From assembly GCA_032191485.1 (NCBI GenBank), contig JAVDOI010000011.1, forward strand, positions 20,323,887 to 20,387,886: a stretch of DNA of 64,000 nucleotides, read 5' to 3'. This document shows positions 1 to 10,209 of this stretch, piece after piece (the stretch's first letter is position 1; every line of letters starts with the position of its first letter). The notes beneath the pieces are model-generated. The model was not told the DNA's origin. It saw only the letters and a program-made list of their open reading frames with translations, and made no database searches. The position numbers were made by a program, and so were the translations under genes. Source of the DNA: Leptoclinus maculatus (Eukaryota; Chordata; Actinopteri; Perciformes; Stichaeidae).

Positions 1-892
1 CGGATCCGACTAGACCAGATAGGGACATTATGTACCTTTTAAATCTTAGTTTGTCGAGAAACGACTTTGATTTTAATGGCCGGCACTTCTTACAAGTGAA
101 GGGGACAGCAATGGGCAAAAAATTTGCCCCTGCTTACGCAAATATCTACATGGCCGGTTGGGAGGAAACAGCGTTCCCCAAGTGTGACAGGGCTCCCCTT
201 CACTACTTCCGATATTTGGATGACATCTGGGGGGTTTGGCCATATTCGGAGGGGGAGTTCCAGGACTGGGTGGGGACACTGAATCAAGCTGTCACACACC
301 ACCAGGAAATAGATTTCCTGGACTTGACTATGTACAAGGGCCCCGACTTCTCACGGACAGGTCGCCTAGACACCAAGGTGTTTTTTAAACCCACGGACTC
401 CCATGCCCTGTTACACAGATCGAGCTTCCACCCAAAGCACACCTTCAAGGGACTCTTGAAGTCTCAGTTGTTGCGCTTTAAGCGGATCTGCTCCAGAGTG
501 GAGGATAGGGGTGAGGCAACTAGGGTTTTATTTTTAAGGCTCTGGGACAGCGGGGATATTCCCGGACCTTCTTGAGGGCAGTTAGGAGGGAGGTGTATGG
601 GGAGCCGAGGGCACGTCCAGAACAACCCTTCAGGGACAGGAATAGGCAGCTGATCCCTCTTGTAACGACATACTCCTCTGCTTCACTACAGGCGGTGAGG
701 GGAATAAAGGAGAATTGGGCGGCAGCACTGAAGGGGACCTGGATGGAACGGTCGATGGAAGGGGTGGCAGCGTTCAAACGGAACCCTAATCTGGGGGATG
801 CCCTGGTGAGGGCCAGATTGCCGCCTGGGACGGCACAGGGGGATCACTCGGTGGGGGAACAGGGGATAATCCACAAGGGGGTTGATGAATAA
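1..892 (+). pseudogene. Penelope-like reverse transcriptase, 3' half (PLE-1), frameshifted
   Basis: The reading frame at 30-575 has the reverse-transcriptase block GTAMGKKFAPAYANIYM, then the catalytic YFRYLDDIW (the two Asp bind metal), then FLDLT and the thumb-like motif FHPKHTFKGLLKSQ. This order is typical of Penelope-like elements. The protein resumes in another frame at about 540-892 (GYSRTFLRAVRREVY). The frame is therefore broken near a T-run at 525-537. The 5' part lies outside the window. No GIY-YIG endonuclease motif follows the thumb; the frame ends in a short Gly-rich tail. A second copy at 2871-3618 plus 9391-10009 is clearly homologous but diverged. A DIRS-type origin is less likely because of the HPKHT/ICS region. 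Confidence 0.75.
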
Positions 893-1496
893 AAGCATCA
901 TCGAGATACGGTCTCCTCCTTTCTTCCCAACCAAAATACAGGGGGGTTGTCAGAGGGTGTTGGGTACTTGAGGGGTAAATATGATAGATCAGGGTTCAAT
1001 TGAAAATAACTTGGGTTAGTTAGGAGGGGGTAGGGGGCCTTAACCCTAACCCTGACCGACTGTTTTAATTGTTTTATGTTTTTAACCAACAATTGCTTTT
1101 TTTGATCCAACGGTGGTGCTGGTTGCCCTGCCCCGGGGCCGGTGAGACAAAATCCTGTGGCCAACGCCGGCATCGGCTGAACTCCCACCCCCCCTCTCTC
1201 CTTCTCTCTCCCCTCTTTTTACCCCTTCCTAGGCCCTCCATGGACTCTCCAATCCCACAGCGATCCAATATCTCCATACCCCTCAAAGACCGCTTCTCCT
1301 CCTGGGGGGCGGGAGTGTATTAAACAACCACTCTCGTCCCCTCCTCCCCACGGGGAGAGTCACACAACCTCCACACCCACATATTCTACCCACACACATT
1401 TATTTACAAACCAAAACATATTTCAAATTACTACAGGCTATCCATCACTCAGGAATCCTAAACACTACATTCAACACCCATACATTCCCACAGGGC
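893..1496 (+). other. Non-coding tail of PLE-1 and C-rich leader of PLE-2
   Basis: No convincing gene. The first part is G-rich and the second strongly C-rich (CTCTCCC runs at 1190-1230, CACACC runs at 1360-1400). Because it lies between the end of one Penelope-like copy and the start of the next, it is probably the head-to-tail junction. I could not place the exact boundary. Confidence 0.4.
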
Positions 1497-3618
1497 ATGA
1501 TGAGGAAGGTGACTCGTCTCACCTCCTTCATCAAGCCCTCCTCACCCAATGAAATAACCCGGCTCAAAGTAAAACAGAACACTGACACCTGGATGCAAAA
1601 CAACATGCACATCCTCCGTGAACACTACGACCTGGTTATCGCTGTGGGATTGGAGACCATCCCCACTTTTAATCAAATCCCTTATGATAAAGCAATTCAG
1701 TGGGGGAGGTCGAGATATGGGAGGAAGCTCACCTCCTCCTCCATCAACACACTGCTGGAGATTACATCCAAGAGCCCTCCGACGGAGGAGGGGGCTTCCT
1801 GTTCACGACTTTCCCTTCCTGACTACCCCTCACTCTCCAACCCAGCAAACTCACCCGCTTTTCAACAGTTGTATCCCCCCCAACCCTCCCACTTCCCCTC
1901 CTCTCACTACCACCTCACCTGTCACCACCTCCTCTTCACTTACCCCCTACTTCTCCACCCCCTCTCCTTCCTACCCCTCCTTCCCTTCCTCCTCCTATCC
2001 CCCACAGAGACCTCTGTATCACCAACAAGGGCGCGGGGGCTCTCGGCGTGACGGCTTTCCCTATGACCCTACAACTGCCCGCATACAATCCGGAAATTAG
2101 GGTCGTAGCGGAGTGTCATTCTCATCCCCTTCCTCCACGAGCAAGCAGCCGTTTGCGGGCTCGTCGGGCGAAGCCTCCCGTCGTCTCCTCTGCGCCCTCT
2201 TCCTCTCCCTCACACACAGATATCACACATCTATTTCAAACACACCCCAGTAATGTTGCTCTCCCTTGCAGTAACACCATCTCTTCCTCTCCCCCCACAG
2301 ACACACCCCACCAACAGAGGGAGCCAGAGTGTTTTGTCGCGGGGCCTGCCGCAGTGGCGGAGGCGGGCATTAATAACATGACGACAACTGGGAAAAATAA
2401 AAGCGCAATGCTAATTGCAACCCCACTATCTGATTTGCCCGCTTCTGCCTCTAGCGGCGGCTCCAATACACCACCTGGCTCCCGAGGACGCCCGGAACCA
2501 CACTCACACCCTCACCGCAAAATCCAGGACTGGTCGCTGGAGGTGCGGAAGAGGATCCTGGTTATAGGGGACTCAAACCTATCACACATTCAAGTAGACA
2601 GTTACCCCGGTGCAAACTTCCATCACATAAATGCAATTTTAGGCAAAGTCACTCCTCACTCACAACCACTTCACGTCATTTTATCAGTAGGGCTAAATAA
2701 CTGTCTCTCAGAACACGAACCCCTCACTATCGGTAAGCAGCTCAGTCAACTCTGCAAAACTGCTCACCTCACTTGCTCAAATGCCACCATCCACATTCCC
2801 ATCATTAACTTCTCACCCTCTTTAAACCCCCGAAAAAAATCACTCCTCAATTTCCTCAACACAACTCATTAGAGACATTACACATAGCCTCCATGACAAC
2901 CAATACATCAACTCAAAACAAAAACAATACCTGGACGGTCCTGATGAGCCCAGGCCTCGCCTCTTCTACCTGCTCCCCAAGATACACAAGCCTCCTGAGA
3001 CTTGGACGATCCCTTCTGTGGTTCCGGTCGGCCGCCCGATTGTCAGCGATTGCAGTTCCGAGTCCTACAACATCACAGAATACATTGACCACTTTATAAA
3101 TCCGCTTTCTCAACTCCACCCCGGTTATCTTCAGGACACTTACCACTTTGTCAATAAAATGAAAAACCTCCAGGTACCCGGTCATACCTTTCTTTTCACC
3201 ATAGACATAGAATCACTGTATACCAATATTGAAACCCCCCTCGGCCTCATTGCCATTCAAGACACCTTTAATAAATACCCCGACCCAGCCAGACCAGATA
3301 AAGAAATAATTCAACTTCTCACCATCACCTTGACTCGGAACGACTTCACCTTCAACAATAAACACTATCTCCAGTTGTGCGGGTGTGCGATGGGCCGGAA
3401 ATACTCTCCAGCGTATGCTAACATCTACCTGGCCCATTGGGAGAGAACGGCATTTGTCAAACTACAGCACAAACCCCTCCTCTACTTCCGGTACCTGGAC
3501 GACATCTTCGGCCTCTGGGACCACACCGAACAGGAATTTCACACATTTTTGGACACTTTAAATACACATCACCCCAAAATAAAACTCAAACATAACCTCC
3601 AACACCTTTCGGTCGAGT
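1497..3618 (+). pseudogene. Penelope-like element PLE-2, 5' part: N-terminal region, SGNH-like domain, reverse transcriptase
   Basis: Three pieces are readable. Residues from 1497 (MMRKVTRLTSFIKPSS) form a basic N-terminal region followed by a Pro/Ser-rich stretch. The frame 2048-2872 ends in a domain beginning KRILVIGDSNLSHI, the block I of SGNH hydrolases (nucleophile Ser in GDS), with VGLNN later. From about 2871 a third frame gives the RT start (FYLLPKIHKPPETW, PVGRPIVSDCSS), the catalytic aspartate region FTIDIESLYTN, AMGRKYSPAYANIY and YFRYLDDIFG. The copy is degraded: there are stops between the SGNH and RT parts, and the RT stops abruptly at about 3618. The missing thumb and C-terminus reappear at 9391-10009. 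A combined SGNH and RT element is unusual compared with classical Penelope elements. Confidence 0.65.
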
Positions 3619-4903
3619 TGGGCCACAATGGGCCGTATGTTAAGAAGCCGCCAAACGCCTTCATGCTGTTCCTAAAGGAGCAGAGGCCAAACTTTGTGGC
3701 TGAAATGAACACCAACGGCGGGATGGCAGTTGTCAACACCATCCTGGGACAGAAGGTAAGTGTGTTTGCTCTGAGAGACACTCGATGTTACACAACCTTC
3801 ATGACAGTTTGGTAAAAGATTAGCTAATGTGCTTATTCTTTATTGATCAGAAAACTCTTTCCTCTAAATCTAAATCTTTACATCTGGACAGGAACCTTTG
3901 GTTTTCAGTTATTGTCTCATAACTAGAGAACACGTCTAAATGCAAACTGTTCTGACACAAATGCATTGTGGGAGTTTGTGGAAGCCCGCTCTCATTAATG
4001 TTGTCCTCTTTCCACAGTGGAAGTCTCTGTCCAACGAAGAGCAGGCCAAATACTATCAACAGGCAGACATAGAGAGACGTCTACATGCTCAGCGCCACCC
4101 TGACTGGTCACCCGGCAACAATTACGTATGTACAACTCATGTTAACACCAGAATACTAGAACTTATGAAACCAAGTCACTGAAAGAGTCTTGTGTTTATC
4201 AGCTCATGTCAGATGGAAAGTCTAACGTGTTTGTTTTTGTGTAGGGAGTAAAGAGAAAGAGTCAGGAGGCAGGCCGCCAACATGGCTGAAGGTAAGACAA
4301 TATTTCTGAGGATCAGTTTGTTTTCATGTCAAATGGGATGAAAACTCCATGACAGGCTCATATTGGACTATGATAGATCATTGTGAATCAAAATACGTAG
4401 AAAAATAAGCTTTTACCATGTGTTAGAGGATTGATCAGTGTTTTGTTTGTTTGTACTGCAGCATCTCCTTCTGGAGAGGTCATCCAGCAGACAAAGAAGC
4501 AGTGTGTGACCTCAGTGTACACAGGCGTGGTGGAGGCTCCTCCCACACACACATATGCGACGAGCCACCCACCCAAAGGGCAAGTGAGATGGAGACCATC
4601 CAGTTGCAGCGTTCTTATACGGACCCTTTAGCCACTGTGGACGTCAGCAGCTTCACTCACCTGCTCACTGACTATGAGTCCTGCTGCTTGGACTCCACTA
4701 TGACAGCGTCCACAGCGATGGAGTCCCCCGCTGCTCCAGCGGAGTCGGGCGACTTGGATTTGGCCAAAGCACTGGAAGCCCTGATAGCAGGGCTGATGGA
4801 ACCTCTTCCCGTCGAGTCAGAGTCTCAGCCTTTCTCTCTCATAGACATCTTTCCCGAGGAGAATCAAACAGAGGCTCGGTGCTTTGATACCTGGCTTCAC
4901 TAG
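3619..4903 (+). pseudogene. TCF/LEF-like HMG-box gene fragment (4 exons)
   Basis: Exon A ends at 3755 and encodes the first half of a TCF/LEF HMG box (VKKPPNAFMLFLKEQRPN ... INTILGQK-like VVNTILGQK), followed by GTAAGT. Exon B, 4018-4125, is 108 nt and encodes WKSLSNEEQAKYYQQADIER to SPGNNY. It has the same length and the same intron positions (both phase 0) as the second HMG-box exon of vertebrate TCF7/LEF1 genes. Exon C, 4245-4291, adds the basic tail (KRKSQ) but reaches TGA. Exon D, from 4462, stays open to 4903 in the spliced phase and ends FDTWLH. An ATG in a fair context overlaps the exon C stop (4283). The box is DNA-binding in the family, where it acts in Wnt signalling. There is no upstream TCF exon: exon A is in frame with the RT to its left. 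Whether it is transcribed is unknown. Confidence 0.7.
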
Positions 4904-4983
4904 TTCACATTTGGTGACATTCTGATCATCATTTCCAAGAAAACTCATTTAGCAGTCAAATATTTCATACAACTGTTTGAAAA

Positions 4984-5385
4984 TATACTGTCACAGTTCT
5001 GCCACTACTACTCTGTCCTTTCCACCTCTCGCGCACCTGGCTGCCACTCTCACCTCATCAAGCTCACTACTCTCACCTGCTCACCCTGCTTCTGCCACTA
5101 TTTAAGCCCCAGCCTTACACACACTCACTGCCAGATCGTTCTCCGCTTCCATGCAAGACTTTCCCGCGCACCCCTTTGGACTGATTCCCTGTTACCGACC
5201 CTGCCTGTTTTGGACTACCCCGCCTTGCCTCTGCCCCGGTAATTCACCCAGCCTTCCGTTCCTGACCACGAGATCCTGCCATCTGTTCTCTGTGATTCTG
5301 CTTCCTGTGAGAAATAAAACTAGTTAAAATTACCTCTGGTGTCCGTCGTACTGCGCCTGGGTCCTACATTACCCGTTACATATAC
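4984..5385. mobile_element. Solo LTR A with 5-bp target duplication TATAC
   Basis: The block 4989-5380 starts TGTCACAGTTC and ends CCCGTTACA. It therefore has TG...CA termini with short inverted ends. It carries a TTTAAG box near 5102 and a polyadenylation signal AATAAA near 5313. It is flanked by TATAC at 4984-4988 and at 5381-5385. No internal retroelement sequence is attached, so it is a solo LTR. It is clearly related to the copy at 14163-14506 (shared CACACTCACTGCCAGATC). Confidence 0.8.
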
Positions 5386-5402
5386 ACATTAAAGAGTATG
5401 AA

Positions 5403-7365
5403 ATAAAAAAAGGCTTTTTTCCACAAACCTGTCGTTTTGGTTAATGTATATGCCCCAAATTGGGATGATGATAAATTCATAGGCAAAGTTATCTCATTAA
5501 TACCAGATTTAAACTCACAACAACTAATTTTCGGGGGTGATCTAAACTGTACAGTTAATCCAGTATTGGACCGTTCTAATCCTAAATCTACAAAACCGTC
5601 AAAAATGGCAAACTCATTATCCCTTATTATGGATCAAATAGGACGTGTCGACCCTTGGCGTTCTTTATTCCCACTGTGTCAATCCTTTTCCTATTTTTCC
5701 CCAGTGCATCACTCATACAGTAGAATAGACTACTTCTTTATTGATCGAACCCTTCTTCCCTTTGTCACGAAAGCTGAATATTCAACTATAATTGAATCTG
5801 ATCACGCCCCAGTGTTATTAGATCTCACATGGGCTTTTAATAATTTGGAACGCCCTCCTTGGAAACTAGACAAAACCTTACTGGCTGACGCTTCTTTTTG
5901 TGCGTTCATAAACCAAAAAATGTATGACTTTTTAGAATCTAACAACATCTCCCCTTCCCTGCTTTGGGAAACACTGAAGGCCGTGATCAGAGGTGAGATT
6001 ATATCATATTCATCAAGAGCCAATAAGACGCGTAGAAATGAACAAGACCAGCTTATTAAATCAATAAACACAGTGGATGCTCAGTACTCTACGTCACCAT
6101 CCCCTGAACTCCATAAAAGGAAGCTTGACCTGCAAACTCAATACAACTTATTATCAACTGGAAAGACGGAAAAAATGCTGTTAAAATCGCGTGGATATGT
6201 CTGAGCATGGAGAAAAAGCTGGCCGCCTTTTAGCACACCAATTTAAGTGCCAATCTGCTGCCCAAGAAATCCCACAAATAAGGAAAGCAAATGGTGAATT
6301 AACTATTAACCCAGGAAAAATTAATGAAACATTTACCTCATTTTACTCAAACCTGTATACGTCAGAAATGGCAAATGATAGAACTGACATGGAACTTTTT
6401 TTTAAAAACCTTCAGGCTCCTTCCATAAACATGATACATAAGACAAAGACTGAAATCCCTTTACAACATACTGAAATTATTAAAGCGTTAATGGCAATGC
6501 AAAGTGGTAAGGCGCCTGGCCCAGACGGCTACCCAATAGAATTCTTTAAAACTTTTTCTACGAAATTATCCCCAATTCTACTTGATATGTTTTTAGACTC
6601 TTTGTCCCGTGGGTCACTGCCACAAACACTGAATGAGGCATCAATTATTCTCCTTCTTAAACCAGGTAAAGACAACACAGAATGTGGCTCGTACCGACCC
6701 CTCTCCCTCCTAAACAGTGATGTTAAGATCCTGGCCAAAGCTCTTGCTCTACGCCTAGAAACCACAATGAGTGAAGTGATCTCTGTTGACCAAACTGGTT
6801 TCATTTTGGAGCGACACTCATTTACCAACGTCCGTCAGCTTTTCTGGACGCAGAGAAAGCTTTTGACAGGGTTGAATGGGAATACTTATTTACATGCTTA
6901 GAGAAATTCGGGTATGGTCCTAACCTGATTTCATGGATTAAACTCCTATACAATTCACCGAAGGCATCTGTAGTTACAAATGGTAGGCAATCACAATACT
7001 TCACATTGTCAAGAGCAACCCGTCAGGGTTGTCCAATCAGCCCACTGTTATTTGCTCTGGCCATAGAGCCCTTATCCATCACACTCAAGTCGTTAACATC
7101 AATAACTGGAATTTTTAGAGGAGAGGAAGAGTATAAATTATCTTTATATGCTGATGATTTATTATTATATATATCAGACCCTATTCTAAGTGTACCTCAC
7201 ATTATCCAAGCCTTGTTAAGATTTGGTAAATTTTCTGGGTATAAACTCAATTTTAGTAAAAGTGAATGCTACCCTGTTAATAACTTGGCGCTTCAAATTC
7301 AGAATTACCATTCAAAATGTCGAGAAATGGCTTTAAATCAATTCATCAATCCAACAGGATCCTAA
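5403..7365 (+). pseudogene. L1-like LINE, truncated at both ends, ORF2 fragment
   Basis: 5437-6204 encodes the C-terminal half of an APE-type endonuclease (VYAPNWDD, FGGDLNC, SRIDYFFID, ESDHAPVLLD with the catalytic SDH). A frameshift near 6190 leads to 6191-6901 with RT blocks SGKAPGPDGYPIEFFK and YRPLSLLNSDVKILAKAL. About 25-30 codons appear lost near 6843, where the frame jumps to LDAEKAFDRVEWEYL. The rest continues through RQGCPISPLLFAL and the catalytic LYADDLLLY (7006-7365). The wording of the blocks points to the L1 clade (including Tx1-like fish elements). The element is dead: 5'-truncated, internally deleted, and lacking the connection and C-terminal Cys motif. Confidence 0.85.
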
Positions 7366-8280
7366 ATCAAGGATCATATTCAGAGGGACGTCTGTGCTGT
7401 GCTTTTGTTTGGTGATGTTTTATCCAAACGCTTGCATGAACAATTGTCTTCATCAGACACAATATTACTAGAATAAAATAACATCACTAGTATCAAGCCA
7501 TGTTGTGTATATTTCCATTTTATGTGGTTCATTTCCCAAAATGTTGGACTGTTACGTATAAAGTATACTTTTTAAAAAGAGAGAAAAAAAATCATCTTCA
7601 AATTCTTGACCATATTTTGGTAAAATTAATGGTTTCCTGTCACAGTTTGTACTGTTCTTCCCGCCATCTGTGTCGGTTCAAATCTATATTTAACCGTGAC
7701 AGGAACATCAGTCTAGGAGCAAACCTACCCACTCACATCTGAAATGAAGTCACAGAAAATAAACCTAAGCGCCCAATATGATCTTCTCACTATGTGCATA
7801 TAAAGGTGAATATTAATAACAATTCAAAAATAAAGCTGTGATTGCATTGCTTCACAAAGCTTTTGGGTGACCGTGGGCTGCTCGGTATCATCCCAGTGGC
7901 AAATAAAAAGCCCCACATGGTACTCAATTAAATGCGATACATTTGGGATTCATGAATTGTGCAATCTTTGCATGATGTCGATGGAAGCATGCAGTGATTC
8001 AAGTTTAGTTTAGTTCATGCTACTCATGTCTACTGCCTTTCTATTCATTATTTTATATCTAAATCAACAACAACACAAATGAAACTGCTGACATGTTTCA
8101 TTCTTGGTTGAACCTTGTATGTATGCTCCGAGTCAAGATGATGTGAAAGTGTATCATCACAGATCATCACACACATCACGGATTCATGGAAACACCTATT
8201 GTAAACACACACACAGTCCAAACTATTTACATTTACACAATTTACTATAAAATAAAATATCTCTCACACGTATGCCTGCG
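7366..8280. other. AT-rich stretch without recognisable gene
   Basis: No long frame, splice-flanked conserved exon or terminal repeat could be supported. It contains a short (CA) track near 8205 and otherwise looks like unique intergenic or intronic DNA between the LINE and the promoter-like block. Confidence 0.5.
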
Positions 8281-8466
8281 TTAGTGGAGGGGGCGTGGCC
8301 ACATAATAGTGACGTCATCGGAAAACTGACTTTGAGTTGCACTTGAACCTAACAAGTTTACCTGTGGCATCAAGAAGATTGAGCTCTAGAGATTTTTGAT
8401 CACCTCGAAAACAACTTTTGGAGAACTAAGTTAAATACCTACAGCAAACCCTACCTGTTGGAAATA
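8281..8466 (+). promoter_or_regulatory. Promoter/5'UTR candidate with GC box and full CRE
   Basis: A GC/KLF-type box (GGGGGCGTGGCC, 8289-8300) is followed 10 bp later by a perfect cAMP-response palindrome TGACGTCA (8310-8317). About 150 bp of possible leader then leads to an ATG with a following splice donor. The arrangement resembles a small vertebrate promoter. No CpG island is evident and transcription is not shown. Confidence 0.4.
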
Positions 8467-8527
8467 ATGGCTTCCAGTGGACCCTCACCGTGGAGCAGAA
8501 ACAGACGGGATCTCCCCACCCTAGCAG
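8467..8527 (+). CDS. Candidate first coding exon downstream of the CRE promoter
   Basis: ATG at 8467 opens MASSGPSPWSRNRRDLPTLA and the exon is closed by a good donor (CAG/GTACGT). The length is 61 nt, so the exon ends in phase 1. I do not recognise the protein. The next splice-flanked segment downstream (8874-8932) does not continue this phase, so either an exon is missed or the gene is broken. The block lies in the same segment as the TCF-like exons and may be the 5' end of a sister gene. Confidence 0.3.
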
Positions 8528-8873
8528 GTACGTACAAAAAAAATATTTAAATTTCATGCCAAATGTGTTTATTAATGTTCCTTGACTCCATAAAAGGTAA
8601 TTTCAGTAGAAAATGTGCATTTAATTACGTTAAATATTAAGCTAAAGAGGGAGAGATATCATAAGAGTTTTATCAATACCTGCATCAGAAAAGATCAGCA
8701 TCAGTCAGAGCAGAAAGGATCAGTCCATTCATTATAAGTCGATTGGCAACTTTTTTGCCAATCAGTAAACCAGTAACATTGTCCAGATGTTCTTGTAGTA
8801 CTGTAGCCTGATAGACAGTTGACACCATTGCAGCTTCTCTAACCAGCTGCTCTGTGTGTGTTTGTGTCTCCAG

Positions 8874-8932
8874 TATAACAATGTTCCTGTGGTGCAAGAC
8901 CTGTTCCAGAACCTGCCTATTGCTGGAGTCCT
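8874..8932 (+). CDS. Candidate internal exon, unrecognised
   Basis: A pyrimidine/TG-rich tract plus CAG precedes, and GTAAGT follows, a 59-nt open segment reading YNNVPVVQDLFQNLPIAGVL. The splice signals are good, but the phase does not match the candidate first exon at 8467. The opposite strand is also open here (8685-8936), so the coding strand is uncertain. Confidence 0.22.
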
Positions 8933-8935
8933 GTA

Positions 8936-8940
<5 letters not shown>

Positions 8941-8969
<29 letters not shown>
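8941..8969. repeat. (CA)n microsatellite
   Basis: About 14 uninterrupted CA units directly after the candidate exon donor. Reading frames made of alternating Val-Cys across it are artefacts. Confidence 0.95.
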
Positions 8970-8970
<1 letters not shown>

Positions 8971-9390
8971 ACGTTTGTTCATTTGACCTTAGGTATTAGA
9001 CATATAATTGTATGATAGTGTTTGTTAGCTTTGATATTATTTGATCTGATCATTTATTATTCGGATGTAATAAACTGTTATATTTTAAAGAGCAGTCTTT
9101 GTGATTACTGGTGCATATGTGTGTAATAATAGCTGGATGTAGTGGCCTGTGCTCGAACTTAAACCTTCACTTTTACTCCAAATGTAATAGTACTCAGACT
9201 ATTGACATTGTGAGTGAACGCTAATTATGAGACTTAGTTTTATCGTTTGATTATTGGTCCCTGTCCGCAGGGTGGTGCCCCGTTATTATTAATAATCATT
9301 ACTAATTGTTACTGACATTAATAATTCTATTGATGTCAATAAGTTAGTTTCTTAGATTACTGATAACTCAAACACGCTCCTTTACGTTCC
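8970..9390. other. AT-rich spacer, no gene seen
   Basis: No coding signal. A short run of ATTATTAATAATCATTACTAATTG-type sequence occurs at 9284-9310. The spacer ends where Penelope-like coding sequence resumes. Confidence 0.5.
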
Positions 9391-10009
9391 CAACACCAGG
9401 GTCTTCTTCCAAGAAACCAGCGACCAGAACAAAACCCTGGCCACAAAGGTTTACTTTAAGGACACCGACCGCCACGCACTCCTTCATAAATCCAGTTATC
9501 ACCCCAAACACACTTACAGAGGTCTCATAAAGTCTCAGCTGATCCGGTTCCACAGGATCTGTACCCTCCCTGATCATGTGGAGGAGGCAACCAGCACCCA
9601 CTTTGGCGCATTGAGACTCAGGGGTTACTCGAAGCGCTTCCTAAGAACGATTAAGGCGGGGGTCGCTGACACCTTCAGAGGCGGCAACGGCACCCCACAA
9701 CTGCCCGCCCAGTCCCTCGTCCCCCTTATTTTAACATTCTCGAATTGTACACACAATTTTTTAAAAACCATTAAAAACAATTTTCAGGGGACGAGGGAAC
9801 ACTGTGCTGCTCTGGAGGACAACCGTATGATCTCCACCTTTCGTAGGAACAAAAATCTTAAAGATATCCTGGTCCACACTGACTTGAACAAAAAAGAGAC
9901 CAGGAGGGAGGCGCTTCGAGGTTCGGAGATCGGTTTTATCCGTCCTCCTTCGGAAGTCAAGCGGATAGCCCCTGCAGCGCTGCCTTCCAGGTGTGTGTGT
10001 GTGTTCCAA
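9391..10009 (+). pseudogene. Penelope-like element PLE-2, 3' part (thumb and C-terminus)
   Basis: The frame reads NTRVFFQETSDQ, then VYFKDTDRHALLHKSSYHPK and HTYRGLIKSQLIRFHRIC, the same thumb motif as PLE-1. It continues into GYSKRFLRTIKAGV and TFRRNKNLKDILVHTDL. It supplies exactly the part that PLE-2 lacks after 3618, so the two pieces are probably one element separated by 5.8 kb of other DNA. No GIY-YIG motif follows. The alternative is a second, 5'-truncated insertion of the same family. Confidence 0.7.
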
Positions 10010-10066
10010 ATGATTTCACTTCTTCAGGTGAGATCGGGTTTTTACTTGTGTAGTGACTGATTCCAG

Positions 10067-10151
10067 CAACAAGCCACTCGGCTGGGTGCGGGAGAAGATC
10101 CTGTTCCTTACTCGCTACAACAAAGAGATTCCAGGCGTTTCACACTTTTGG
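10067..10151 (+). CDS. Candidate exon whose splice donor became the Gmr1 target site
   Basis: After an acceptor (GATTCCAG) the 85-nt segment reads NKPLGWVREKILFLTRYNKE then IPGVSHFW. It ends at TGG followed by GTGAG. In the sequence before the retroelement arrived, GTGAGG would be a normal 5' splice site. The protein is not recognised. The exon is now separated from anything downstream by the retroelement. Confidence 0.3.
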
Positions 10152-10156
10152 GTGAG

Positions 10157-10209
10157 TGTTACGTGTCTTGTGTTGTGCTCTCCCTCTGATTACCCTCAGA
10201 GTCCGCTCG
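10157..10209 (+). repeat. 5' LTR remnant of the Gmr1-type element
   Basis: 53 bp match the first 53 bp of the 3' LTR with a single difference (AGAG versus AGTG near 10200). The rest of this LTR and the leader are deleted; coding sequence starts immediately afterwards. Confidence 0.85.

Noticed and set aside
1..892. DIRS- or telomerase-type RT
   Set aside because: The FHPKHT...LLKSQLLRFKRICS thumb and FLDLT motif fit Penelope-like RT better. No tyrosine recombinase nearby.
4283..4631. Separate small gene starting at the ATG in TCF-like exon C (MAEASPSGEVIQQ)
   Set aside because: It would need the other splice phase and ends soon in a frame without support. The spliced phase instead leads into the longer frame to 4903.
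8685..8972. Minus-strand open frame beginning with alternating Val-Cys
   Set aside because: Its start is a translated (CA) microsatellite. The rest has no recognisable domain, and the plus strand has better splice signals over the same bases.
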